Source: Ambrosia x helenae (lineage: Eukaryota > Streptophyta > Magnoliopsida > Asterales > Asteraceae). From it: DNA of 64,000 nt. The stretch covers positions 1-64,000 of the forward strand of contig JAUTDX010001406.1 of assembly GCA_030844895.1 (NCBI GenBank). The letters run 5' to 3'. The position numbers and the translations under genes are program-made. Shown here one piece after another: positions 47,495-59,925 of the stretch; the first letter of the stretch is position 1, and the number at the start of each line of letters is the position of its first letter. The notes beneath the pieces are model-generated. The model worked only from the letters and a program-made list of their open reading frames with translations, was not told where the DNA came from and made no database searches.

Positions 47495-49330
47495 TCAAGT
47501 TGATACGTGAAATGGGTCAAACATGTGCAACACTTTGCACAACTCTTCATGATGATTTGGAAAAAGTCCTTTGGTGAATACATCAGTCACTTGATGTTCA
47601 GAAACAACCTTTTCTGGCTTTAAAAACCCTTTAGTTATTTGATCTCTGAGAAAAAACAAGTCTATCTCGAAATGCTTGGTTTTCTCATGGAAAACTGGAT
47701 TAGCAGCAATGGATAAAGCTGCAGAGTTATCACAAAAAAACTTGATAGGTAATTGAACATCAATACTCAACTCCTTAAGTAAGTTAGTAAGCCACATCAA
47801 TTCACAAGTTGCAGCACACATTGCCCTAAACTCAGCTTCTGCTGAGGACCTAGAAACAACCGACTATTTTTTGCTCTTCAAGGAGATTAATGACCTTCCT
47901 AGAGTAATACAAAAACCAGTTATAGATTTTCTAGATTCAAGACATTTCCCCAGTCAGAATCTGAATAGGCTGTGAGAGTAAAATCAGCCTAATTACCAAT
48001 CAAAATTCCTTTTCCCAAGGCCTTTTTTAGATATCTAAGCAATCCCATGGCAATCCTCATATGACCAGAAGTTGGTTTATGCATATATTGACTCAAAAAA
48101 TGTACTGGATAAGCAATATCTGGTCGTGTATGAGATAACTAAATCAACTTACCAACAAGTTTTTGATAACCAGTCATAGTCTCTAAACTATCACTATGAT
48201 CTTTACAAATGGCTATAAGAACATGATTTTGTTCTATTGGACTATTGACTGGTTTAGCCCCAGTTAACCCATAATCAGCAAGTAATTCCAAGCAATATTT
48301 TCTTTGAGACAAACAAATCCCTTTTTCAGACTTAATAACCTCAATGCCTAAAAAATATTTCAATTCACCAAGATCTTTAATCAAAAAACTTTTTTTAGAC
48401 ATTCTTTGACCTTAATAATCTCTTCTTTATTATTACCAGTCAACACAATGTCATCCACATAAACTAACAAGTAAATATTAATAGAATTAGTCACTTTAAA
48501 AAACAACGAGTAATCACATTTACTTTGTTCAAACCCTAAGTCTTTTAAAACATTTACAAGCTTTTCATTCCACATTCGTGGAGCTTGTTTTAACCCATAA
48601 AGTGACCTTTTCAATTTACAAACACGTTTTTCAGAAGGTGAATAGTATCCATCAGGCAATGACATATAAACATCCTCTTTTAGACTACCATATAAGAAAG
48701 CATTGTTAACATCCAGCTGACACAAATCCTAATTATTTTTCACAGCAATAGAAAGAATTGTTCTAACAGTAACAAGTTTAACTACATGAGAAAAAGTTTC
48801 TTCAAAGTCAGTCCCTTGTTTTTGGTTAAAACCCTTGGCTACAAGTCTAGCCTTATATCTTTATATTTCACCTATGGATTTGTATTTTATTTTATAAACC
48901 TATTTGCATCCAACAACACTTCTATTTTTAGGTAAATCAACAAGATCCCAAGTATCATTCCTATGAAGAGCTTCAATCTCTTCATTCATAGCTGTGATCC
49001 AATTTGGGTCTTTAACAGCCTCATGGAATGATGTGGGTTCATGACTTCTATTTAAGGTAGACAAAAAGCATTTATATTCATTTGACAACTTAGAATAGTT
49101 AACCACCTTCTCTACTCCATATTTGATTTTTTTCCATCTAGGACATAATCCTTTAAGTTCTGTGGTAGAACAGATTTCCTAGCAGATCTTCTAGTAACAG
49201 TTTGACCTATCTGTTGATCATTAATTATTCCCTCAGATACAGTATCACTAGTGTTATCACTTTCAGGTATCACACACTCAGCCCTATCAGTCTCTTTCTC
49301 TCTTAGACTAGGCTGCTGGACACCAGCCAT
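47495..49330 (-). pseudogene. Copia reverse transcriptase and RNase H, broken
   Basis: Pieces in order on minus: linker (49330-49112), RT N-terminus (49106-48900, WDLVDLPKNRSVVGCK), RT core (48725-48381, QLDVNNAFLYG and the catalytic YVDDIVLTGN), RT thumb/connection (48402-48139, FLIKDLGELKYFLGIEV) and RNase H (47821-47495, KFFCDNSAALSIA, HFEIDLFFLRD, VFTKGLF). Breaks: TAG after GCK where a Trp (TGG) is normal (48899), TAG before DLCQLD (about 48729), a shift in a T-run at about 48391-48397, TAG after GKLI (48139) and further stops to 47840. Not functional. Confidence 0.9.
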
Positions 49331-51156
49331 GCCTTGAAGTCCCGGATCAGAAAGACCTGATTGCTGAGACCTATGTGTCTCTGAATCAACACTTTCTTTA
49401 CCCTTTCCTTCCTCATTGGGAACTTGAGATTGTGGTTGCTCAATGTTTTCAAAAAAAAATCTATATTTGTTATGTTATTTTGAAAACTTTCATTTAATGA
49501 ATCACAAACAGTTTTTTCTTTGAAGGGGAAAACTTCTTCAAAAAACTTTACATCTCTTGAATAAAAAACATTTTTATTTTCAAGACTAAAAACTCTATAT
49601 CCCTTCTTTTCAGTAGAACACCCCAAAAATACACATTTTTCAGCCCTACTATTAAGTTTATCTGATTCATTTAAAATGGTACAGAAACACAAGCAACCAA
49701 ACAATCTTAAGTGATCTAGAAAGGGTTCAAACTTATACACTACCTCATAGGGAGTCTTTCCACCTAGAACTGAAGAAGGAGTCCTATTAATCAAATAGGC
49801 AGCAGTTAAAATACACTCAGACCAGAATTTAATAGGTATATTACTTTGAAACAACAAAGCTCTAGCAACATTTAATAAGTGCCTATGCTTTCTTTCAACT
49901 ATACCATTATGTTGGGGTGTATAGGAACAAGTGGTTTGATGAATAATACCCTTGTTTTTAAAGAAACTATTAACTTGATTATTAACAAAATTAGTTCCAT
50001 TATCACTTCTAAAACATTTCACAGTTTTCTTAAACTGAGTTTCAATGATACTCACAAACTCTTGTAAGTTTTGAAAAACTTCCAGTTTAGACTTCATCAA
50101 ACACACCCAAATAGCCCTAGAGTAATCATCAACTATAGTGAGAAAGTACTTAAAACCTTCTCTACTAGAAACTCTATAGGGACCCCAAACATCAAGGTGA
50201 ATCAGATCCCCAATCTCAGTGGACTTATGTTCACTGGGAGGAAATGGTTCCCTATGTTGTTTTGCTTTATGACAAACAACACAAGGATCTTTATTTTCAT
50301 AAGAACTAAGATTTAATTTGTTTCTAAAAATTTTAAAAGCATTATCTGAAGGATGACCAAGCCTAGCATGCCACGACTTATTATTAACAACACTACTATT
50401 ACACACCTTAGCAGTCAACACAGAATTTCCATAGAAATATAAACCATCCACTTGACTACGAGTCACCAGGGTCTTCATGGTGACTAAATCATGTATATAG
50501 CATTTGTCCTCATCAAACCCAATATACAACTTATTGTCCTTAGCTAGTTTGTGAACAGAAATCAGGTTTACACAGTACTCAGGGACAACAAACACATCTT
50601 TTAAAACCACATTCTTTGCAAGTTTTAAATTACCAATTTTAGTAACTAAAGCATCTGTACCATTAGGGTGTCTTACTCTAATGTTAAATTTAGACATATT
50701 TATGCAATCAGTTAACCCTTCATCATCTTTTACCATATATTGATTAGCCCCTGAATCAGTGATCCACCCTTTTCTGTTCTTATTTTTACCATCACTAGCA
50801 AAACAATAGACAGGACTGAACATACCAACACTAGCATAGAATGGTGTAATAATACTACCTGTCACATTGCAGCTTTGATGACTCTCACTATTCTTATCTC
50901 CTAACAAACTTAACAGACTGCTAATCTGATCACTTGTTAAACCATTAACAGATAATTCAGTATTATTAGCAGTATTATTATTACTAACAGCCTTTTTTGC
51001 CTTACACTTCACCCAAGCAGGATATCCAATGATTTCATAACACTTATCAACAGTACGTCCCACCTTATTACAATGAGAACATTTTAAGTTTTCATTTGCA
51101 ACTTTATTTGACTTCTTAAATTCAGGAGGCTGGGTAGACTTAGAAAACATGACCAT
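49303..51156 (-). pseudogene. Copia zinc knuckle, protease and integrase region
   Basis: 617-residue open stretch. Gag zinc knuckle near the start (CSHCNKVGRTVDKC), with Arg where the CCHC His should be; protease DSGA (ITDSGANQYMV); GAG-pre-integrase HARLGHPS; integrase HHCC (H..H, CVVC) and the DD35E triad (HLDVWG, RSDNGTNF, then E in GIVERKH exactly 35 residues after the second Asp); C-terminal PYEVVYKFEPF..LRLFGCLCF. It is out of frame with the gag ORF across a ten-A run (51163-51172 on +), and frame is lost again after position ~49460. Lineage within Ty1/copia not assigned. Confidence 0.9.
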
Positions 51157-51919
51157 TGTCTGACCTTTTTTTTTTGTTTAAGTTGCTAGCATTTCTATGA
51201 GGTTCCTCTCTATAAATGACAGCAAAAGCCTCCTTGACAGAAGGCAATCTGTCTCTGATCAGAAGACTTGTCCTAACATTTTGATATTCATTATCCAACC
51301 CCATTAGAAACTGCATTAGTTTAATCATGTTATTGAAATCATTGAATTCCTTAGAAGCATTACAACTACAAGCAGGAAGTTGCAATATCTGGTCCAACTG
51401 TTTCCACATTATATTTAACCTATGATAATATTCGGAAACAGGTGAACCACCTTGACTGAATGAGTTTATTTTTTGATAAAGATCAAAAACAATAGAGCCA
51501 TCAATTTTATCATAGGTCTCTTTTAAATCCTCCCAGACATCACTAGCATTTTTAGGAAATACATGACCCATATATAGTTCTTCACTGACAGAATTCAAGA
51601 TCCAGGTTAAGACAATAGAGTTACACCTATCCCATTGTCTACTCAGAACATCATCAGTTTCAGACTTCACACAAGATCTATCAATAAATCCCCATTTATT
51701 CTTTACTTGTAAGGCTAACTTTAATGCATTTGCCCAAACCGTGTAGTTCTCAGTCCCCTTAAGTTTGATAGTTATAATACTTAGATTGGCAGAATCACTA
51801 GGATGCAAATATAATGGATCACTTGAATCCAGTTTACTAATCAAAGTAATAGGAGGATCAGGATTAACAATAGGTCTAGAGTTTGGTCCAGCATGTCCTC
51901 CTCCTTTTGCATCACCCAT
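51140..51919 (-). pseudogene. Copia gag
   Basis: 259-residue frame starting MGDAKGGGHAG with the copia gag block DPLYLHPSDSANLS, then LKGTENYTVWANALKLAL and the UBN2-type core (WEDLKETYDKIDGS, YYHRLNIMWKQLD). It ends early because of the ten-A run (NKKK then shift). The ATG lies about 600 bases inside the 5' LTR edge, as usual for a gag leader. Confidence 0.9.
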
Positions 51920-52502
51920 ATTAAGATATTACACAAGCAACAGAAAAACAAGATAATACCAAACAATCACAACACAGATCTTCTAAGACAAAGCTGTGAC
52001 AGAGGCCAGATTCCTAGTTCGTCACTCAAAGGGTGCCAGGACAAGCGTATCACAAGAGTCTTTTCCTAAACACACTCACTAAAACTTCTATAACAAATAA
52101 GAAACACCAAACAACTATTATCACAAATAAAACAGAAACAATCAAGAACAAATATAAAACATGTTGGCGGCTCAACTAGCGGTCCCCCCTACCCGGTCAA
52201 TTAGCCTCTAAAAAGAACAGGAAACTAAAGATAAAGGAAAGATCTCACTGATTTACACCCAAGTTAGGGTTTCACAGAAACTCGTAATGTTTAACCTTCA
52301 CTTAGGGTTAAACATCAGAGAGCCAATAAGAAGAATCCTTCCACAGTCCAAGAATCACAGCAAGCCTCCTTTGGTTTCAAACCCTAGAACTGAGGAACCA
52401 CCACAGATCCACAACCAAGACTTCAACGAAACCATAACAGAAAGACCTTCTCAACAATGACAACACGGCGGAAACAAGACAAAAAACCAGAGCTCAACCT
52501 AA

Positions 52503-52515
52503 TGCTCAGATACCA
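52503..52515 (-). other. Copia primer-binding site
   Basis: On minus TGGTATCTGAGCA directly follows the LTR end TATAACA; it is the initiator-Met tRNA-type site with one change (TGGTATCaGAGC expected). Confidence 0.8.
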
Positions 52516-53148
52516 TGTTATAAAACATGAATCAAGTAAACAACTCAGTGCTGAAAGCTTTATTCAAGGATAGAAAGTATTACAAGACTCAACCCTGAAT
52601 CAGTACAAAATAATACAGGCTCAAAATACTCCAGAAGACTAAGACAATCTCCTTTAACAAAACTCTACCAGGACTGTAAACAAGACCAAGACTATTATAT
52701 TATCAGATCTGAGTTTGATCTGATAATACTCAATACAAGAGACTACTGATCGAATACAAAGACGAAACGCTAGAATATTGTGAGAGAAGGCAAAGAAAGT
52801 TCTGGAATAAAAAGTGAACGAATGAGCTGAATGAATGAGAAAAGAGAGAGAACATGTATTTATACACTCTCTCACAAAGAGACAATGGACGACCAAGATG
52901 AAAGCCCCAAATGAAGATCAACGGCATACAACCATTTGTGCTTTCTCCCACGGATCGCCAACGTGGACAGTTGATCATGAACTGGCCCATGAGCCCAAAC
53001 CAGCAACAGACTTCTTGAATCTTGGCCTTGGGCTTGTACAGCAACATCAACAACATTTGGGCTCCTCCTTTGGGCTTCTTAGAAACCTGCAAAACAACTC
53101 ATGTAATATGTTCAAGGCCCAAATACAAAAAACAAAAAAAACATATAT
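52516..53148 (-). mobile_element. Copia 5' LTR (U3 start missing)
   Basis: Minus-strand LTR ending TTATAACA at 52516. TATA box GTATAAATACATG on minus at about 52868-52856, with a GAGAGA/CTCTCT leader. Its inner part 53026-53148 matches the left LTR. At 53149 it runs into (TA)n and element B; the last 46 bp known from the left LTR are not found in the window. Confidence 0.85.
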
Positions 53149-53176
53149 GTATATATAATATATATATATATATATA

Positions 53177-56100
53177 GGGAAGGGGATATTGTGGAAACCC
53201 CTCTTATATGGTAAACTATGAAAACCCAATCTTGGTCATCCATTGCACTAGATCTATGGTTGATAATCATTCTGTGTACTTGAGTTGAGTTATAATATTA
53301 TTATAATCCTCAAAAGGACATGCAAGGGTATTTTGGTAAAGTTGCTTTAGGGTCATGTCACACTCTCTCTCATACTTTTTTCTTTAAGAAAATATTATTA
53401 TAATGGGTCATGTCACACTATCTCTCCTACTTTTTCAAAGTCAACATCACCATTCTCTCTCCTCTCTCCTACTTTTTCTTTAAGAAAATAGTATTATAAT
53501 GGGTCATGTCACATCATCTCTCTCCTCTCTCCTACTTTTTGTTTAAGAAAATATTATTATAATGAGTCATGTCACACTCTCTCTCTTACTTTTTGTTTAA
53601 AAAATATTATTATAATGGGGCAAGTACAAATAATGTGTTAATGCTGCATACGAGGGTAACATGTGTTAGTTGGTCATAGAGGGCTAACATGTGTTAATCT
53701 AATCTGATAAAAGTTAAACTTGTTGCCCCCATATACCCATGAGAAGATCTAACATTTGTTAGTATGAGTGGTGTGGTAACATATGTTAAACCTGTTGCCC
53801 CCATATACCCCTATAGTTTTCACGTCATAAGTTTACTGAGAAAATAAAGCACACAAACTATTAACACATGTTATTACAAAGTATCATTACAAACTATTGA
53901 ACCATACAAAAACCTACCCATGACATTCAAATGAACTGCATGCAAGGTTAACATGTGTTAGTTGGTCATAAAAGGGCTAACATGTGTTATATAATCTGAT
54001 AAAGAAAATATTATTATAATGGGTCATGTCACACCATCTCTCTCCTCTCTCCTACTTTTTGTTTAAGAAAATATTATTATAATGGGGCAAGTACAAATAA
54101 TGTGTTAATGTTGCATACGAGGGTAACATGTGTTAGTTGGTCATAAATGGCTAACATGTGTTATCTAATCTGATAAAGTTAAACATGTTGTCCCCATATA
54201 CCCATGAGAAGATCTAACATTTGTTAGTATGAGTGGTGTGGTAACAAATGTTAAACCTGTATCATTTGTCAACCTTTTTGTCTTTCTTACCACTCCTGTT
54301 TTCACTTCATAAGTTTACAAAAGAAATAAGTAAACATAGCATACAAACTATTAACACACATTAGGTTAACACATGTTACTTGGTAACACGTGTTATTACA
54401 AACTATTGAACAAAAGATAAACCTACCCCAAGACATTCATATGAACTGCATGTAAAGGGTAACATGTGTTAATGTTGCATGTGTTATTTCAGTAACATTT
54501 ATTAAACTTGTATTTAAATGTCAGGTCTTTTTTTGTCTTGCTTACCACTATAGTTTTTACTTCATAAGTTTACTGAGAAATAAAATATACAAACTATTAA
54601 CACACGTTATTACAAAATATCATCACAAACCATTAAACCCCCACAAAAAACTTACCCATGACATTCAAATGAACTTCATGGATGGTTAACATGTGTTAAT
54701 GTTGCATAACAGGTTAACATGTGTTATTTGGTAACATATGTTAAACTTGTGTTTATTTTGTCAGCCTTTTTTTATCTTGCTTACCCCTATAGCTTTCACA
54801 TCATAAGTTTACTGAGAAATAAAGCACACAAACTATTAACACACGTTATTACAAAGTATCAATACAAAATATTAACCACTTTAACAAAATAAATCTAGTA
54901 ACTCTATACATTGAGTACAAAAAAAGAAAACGTTATTAAAAAGTTTTTCTACATATTTTTCTCGGCTTCCTTCGACTTCGTTTGTTAACATATGTTAACA
55001 AGTGGTGGTCTTCGTTATTAACTGCAAAACAATAGATGAGATATTAACTGGTGTGACCAACTCATCATTTAACATACTAAACAGGAGTAACATGTGTTAG
55101 TCGGGGCCCAAATGTGAACATGTGTTAACAAACACAATTGATACGATCAAAACCTATCGTGTAAACTTTCTTCATGACTCAAACACTTGACCAATGTCGC
55201 CCTTCCTATCACTTGCCATGGTCAGATCCGACTTACTAAAAAAAAATCAAGGTCAGATCCTTTTCTAATTGGACAACATAAATGACCAACATGGTTTAAG
55301 AGATAACAACACTACCAAATAACACATGTTAACCTATATTGCTCGCGAGTGACTTGGCTCGTTTGCACCCCTCGAACAAAACCCAAAAATAACACATGTT
55401 AACCTATGAATTATGATGTTATATTATTTTTACTAACACACTCCTACCCGACCCAAAACCCGTCGGGTATTTGTCGGGTAATTACCCGTCGGGTATCAGG
55501 TTTACTCGTTTGTTAAAAAATTATAATAGAGCATGAGGAACTACAAAGTAACATAACTTAAACCTGAAACCCTCAGTGAACCTAAATATAAAAAGATTTT
55601 AACACTAATAATTATGAACTAGAAATAAAAAGATTGAACACCAATACATTAAGAAGAATATACCTTGAGAGTTAAGGACATCTAAATTTTATTTACTTTT
55701 ATATAAATACCAGTCAAATCGGCAGATATCATTATTTAGAATTTGGATTCAAAACAACAGTAATGATACATCTAAATGCAAGTACATTTAAACATTAATT
55801 TTTAATCAAGTAAAGATCTGGTATGTGAAGTAATGCACAACACATGCACCATCGTGTGCCAAGTAAAACAACAAGATCTACAACCAGCTACACTTAAATA
55901 TTGTATGACCAAATACTGTGATTGTACATTTATCAAATAATTAGTCTACTAAACATTCCATTCGATTAACACTGGACTCATAGATTTGAAGATACAAGCT
56001 TCGAAATGGATGTGTAATAAATAGACGATTAAAATAATATAGGTGCATTACGACAAGAAAATATTATTATTAACAGAAATACACATCTAGTAAAATTAAA

Positions 56101-56680
56101 AAAAAAATCACATAAATAAGACCTACAACTAGAAAGACTAGAATCCCACTTCCAAGGTTCTGAGTTAAGAGTAAGTTGAGGTCATACTTCACATCTGTAC
56201 TTGATGGAGATTTTCTAGAGATGTTGATGGGGGTGGTGGTCAATGTTGATGATGGTGGTGGATCTCTTTATCTCTGGATAATCTTTCGATGCTTATTCTT
56301 TAGTGGTGGTCGATGTTGATGATGGTGACCGTGGTGGATGTTGATAATGGTGGTGGTGGTGGTCGATGTTGATGATGATGGTGGTAGATTTCGACTTGCA
56401 GATCCAGATTTACTTTTTGATTTTTGAGAGAGAGAGGGATAGAGAGAGAGAGAGCGTGAGTGTGGTTTAAAAATAAAAAAAAGGATGGGATACAAACCTT
56501 CTCTTGTACTAGATGGAGATTTCCTAGAGATTGTCAAAAGATGCCATATGTGAAATGACCTCCTTACCCTTTTCTTATTAATAAATTGATTTTGAAACAT
56601 GATGATGTGGCTTAATTCTAGCCACATATTGGGTTTCTAAGATTTACCATATAACTTGGGTTTCTTGTTAATACTTATAC
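53177..56680. mobile_element. TA-bounded inverted-repeat element B
   Basis: Ends: left GGGAAGGGGATATTGTGGAA, right (complement) GTATAAGTATTAACAAGAAA; both arms then share TATATGGTAAA and GAAAACCCAAT / AGAAACCCAAT. (TA)n on both sides (53149-53176, 56681-56692). Heptamers GGAAACC, GTAAACT, GAAAACC at 17, 35 and 44. Interior: four or more copies of a GGGTCATGTCACA..CTCTCTCCTACTTTTT unit (53350-54060), then at least 15 copies of the palindrome TAACATGTGTTA or TAACACATGTTA (53655-55400) and a larger duplication (53620-53770 and 54070-54240). GGTGATGATGGT-rich right part. No coding. Confidence 0.8.
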
Positions 56681-56692
56681 TATATATATATA

Positions 56693-57455
56693 GGATCCGG
56701 ATATTTTGAGAACTCCCCTGAGTTGAGAGAACTTAAGAACTCCCCTAATCCAATAATATTATGACACATAGGCTAGTCATGATTTTTTTATTGAGGGGCA
56801 TTTCTGTCAATTACCATACCCCCTACCCCACCCCAACCCACCCCACACCCCACCACACACCCTTTTAAAATCGTTTTTTTTTAAATCAGTCTCATCTGTC
56901 TCTCTCTCTCGCGTTCTCTCTCTCTCTAAAACACACACACAACACCGTCCCTCTCTCTCTCTTACTTTCTCTCTCTAAAAAACAGAAGAACAGGGCAAGA
57001 AGAAGACGACGATGATGGTGTGTTGGTTAGATGACGGAGGACGGTGGTGCATCTCTCTCTCTCTCTCTCACGTTCTCTCTCTCTCTCTAAAACACACACA
57101 CAAACCCTCTCTCTCTCTCTCTACTTTCTCTCTCTAAAAACAGAAGAACAGGGGGCAAGAAGAAGATGTTTGATGGTGGTGACGGTGACGGGGTGAAGGT
57201 GGAGATAGGGGGTTCGATGGGTTTCGTAACAGGGGTGAAGGTGGAGGTAGGGGGTTTCGATGGTTTTCAGGTGGTGGATCTGATGGTTTTTGGTGGTCGA
57301 TCTGATGTTTGATGGTGGTGACGGTGACGGTGGGGAGGTGGTGGATCTGATGACGATGGTGAACGGTGTGGAGGCGGTGGTGACGGTGGTGACGGTGGGG
57401 AGGCGGTGGTGACGTGGTGGATCCGATGGTGGTGATGATGAACAGGTTTTTTTTA

Positions 57456-57514
<59 letters not shown>

Positions 57515-57689
57515 CATGATCATGAAAACAGGCCCTTGATACACTGGTGTAAATTGGTGGTGGCTGAGGAGGGGTGGTGGCTCAGTGGTGGTGGTGGCTC
57601 AGACGGGGTTTTCGGGGTGGTTTTGAAGGTGGTGGTGGCTGAGGGTGGTTTCGGCGGTGGTTTGAGTGGTGGTTTCCGACATTTCACAG

Positions 57690-57780
<91 letters not shown>

Positions 57781-58671
57781 ACCATGACCATGAAAACAGG
57801 CCTTTGATACACTAGTGTAAATTGGTGGTGGCTGAGGAGGGGTGGTGGCTCAGTGGTGGTGGTGGCTTAGATGGTGGTGGTGGCTCAGACGGTGGTGGTG
57901 GCTCAGACGGTAAGGTTTTTTTTTTAATTACTATTATTATTAATAATAAAGTGTAACAAACCCTAGGTTAAATCTATTTTGTATATGGTGTCGTTGGTGT
58001 ACATTAGTATGTTGCAATTACATTGGTATCGAAAACTGACACTCGTGTCGAAAACTTTTTTGCCCTGTCTTGAATGGTTACATTGGTTCTTTGTTTCCTT
58101 TTTATACACTGGTGTAAATTGATTTAAGTTATGTTTTGTGCAGACCAGGATCTTATTTGTTGAAGAGTTTACACCGGTGTAATTGCTTGAGTTAGTGGAC
58201 AAGATAGGTTAGATGTAGGTTTCTTATGTTTTTCTGTGGATTTGTAATTAGGTTATGTTTTTCGTATTCTTACACTGGTGTATTTGATTAGTGGCAAGTT
58301 TTATTGCAAGATTTTGTAATTTTGGTTATGTTTTTCGTTTTCTTACACTGGTGTAATTGGTTGAAGTTAGTGGTGTATTTTAAAAATTAAATCAGAATTT
58401 AAAAAATAAGTAAAAAAAATCTGATTGTTAAATATTTTAAATAAAATATTAATATAATATTATATTTGTTATTCTTCTCTCTCATGGTGTATTTTACTAA
58501 ACTACCCTTAAGCCCTATTATTTTAATTAAAAAATCTTATTATATTTTATCATCCCACAAAAAGACAAAACAAACACAAGAATGAATCTCAACCATTGGA
58601 TGACAAAGATCAATGGTCAAAAAGTGGTTCCTATGGTTCTCACAACTCACCATGGTTCTCAAAGTATCCTA

Positions 58672-58675
<4 letters not shown>
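56693..58675. mobile_element. TA-bounded inverted-repeat element C
   Basis: Left GGATCCGGATATTTTGAGAA, right (complement) GGGTTAGGATACTTTGAGAA; heptamers GAGAACT/GAGAACC at 16 and 35 and AAGAACT/AGGAACC at 43-44. (TA)n on both sides. Same family as element A but inverted: its left end and GGTGG-rich interior match the complement of A's right side, and its right side carries ACACTGGTGT words (57541, 57809, 58104, 58167, 58273, 58345). Internal duplications: 56888-57010 with 57050-57170, and 57536-57660 with 57804-57905. (ATT)n at 57456-57512 and 57691-57779. Low-complexity frames are not genes. Confidence 0.8.
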
Positions 58676-58713
<38 letters not shown>

Positions 58714-58717
<4 letters not shown>

Positions 58718-59907
58718 CAAGATCCTGTACAAAGTGTGTTTTGTGTGAGAAGGGTAAGAAGGTTTTTTAACCCTTAGATGAATTTAATCAATGGTGTGGA
58801 TTAAATGGATGACATTCTTGTAATTAGTGTTATTTTTTTGTTAATAAATTAGATGGTCTAGGGGTATTGTTGTAAAATTCACCCCCACATTTAATTGAGA
58901 GACCTTAAAAGATGGAAACATATCCATCATCCTTCAATCTCAATCTCGTTCCTCTCTCTCTCTTTCCTAACCGCCATCATCCTTCAATCTCATAACTGAC
59001 CAGTGTACCTTCTCTTTAATATATTCACTGGAAGAAGAAAGCTTCGTCAGGTTTACACATGTGCACAAGACTGTGCAATTAATTACCTCTTACTGTTAAA
59101 AAAAAATACCTCTTAACCCATATGGATAAAGTGTTTGATTGGAGAGAATCCCTACAAATGGTTGTGTTGGATTTGATTCGTAATGTGTGCAGAAGAAACA
59201 AAGGAGAAAAAAGCGAAGTACATAAAGATAATTATATCTTTATTAACTCCACGTTCAGCTTCTCTTGTTTTTGAGTGTGCTAGAACATTGGTACTTATTG
59301 CCAATTGTTACTCACTATAATTGAGTTTCATCCTTATGGTGTTTTGTTCTAAATCTGTTGTGTTTTGTGTTCTTTTGTTATTTCAACATGTTTCAGCATA
59401 AAACACCCCACGCATATGAATAAAACACCATATGTGTTTTGTTCTCCTTATGTAAAACAAAACACCAAACGCATGCAAAAATTTCAACCTCATATTGTGT
59501 TATAACAACATAAACTGCAACTAAAAACAAAAAACACTATTGTATCACGCTGGAACATAAAACATCAGTAATTATCATGTATGAATATAAAACACTCTAA
59601 ACGATTAAAACACAAAATGATAAAACACACTAAAAAGAAATTTCGATAATTGTTGTAAAAGAAAGATGACTGATCGATTACGTGAAGAAGATATTATATA
59701 ACAATTCAACATGATTTTTTGACATTCAAAAAATATCCCTAAAAAACTCTAAATTAATAACAACCTTAAATGTCATTATTATCTCTAAAAATAAGATTAC
59801 TAAGTAAATTACATAGGTGCCCTTGTAGTTAAGATTTTCGGCTGCCACATGTCACCACCAGGGTGCTTCTCACCCTTCTCACATATTTTGGCCTTTGTAC
59901 AAGATCC
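58714..59907. mobile_element. TA-bounded inverted-repeat element D
   Basis: Left GGGTCAAGATCCTGTACAAA and right (complement) AGGATCTTGTACAAAG, between (TA)n at 58676-58713 and 59910-59925. Terminal heptamers sit at the same places as in the other families, but the core reads AAG instead of AAC (ACAAAGT, GAGAAGG, AAGAAGG). The interior has AAAACAC / GTGTTTTG words (59340-59640). No coding. Confidence 0.75.
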
Positions 59908-59925
59908 TAAATATATATATATATA

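Noticed and set aside
57134..57544. 136-residue minus-strand frame with poly-Ile and His/Pro runs
   Set aside because: Translation of (ATT)n and GGTGG repeats inside element C; not a protein family.
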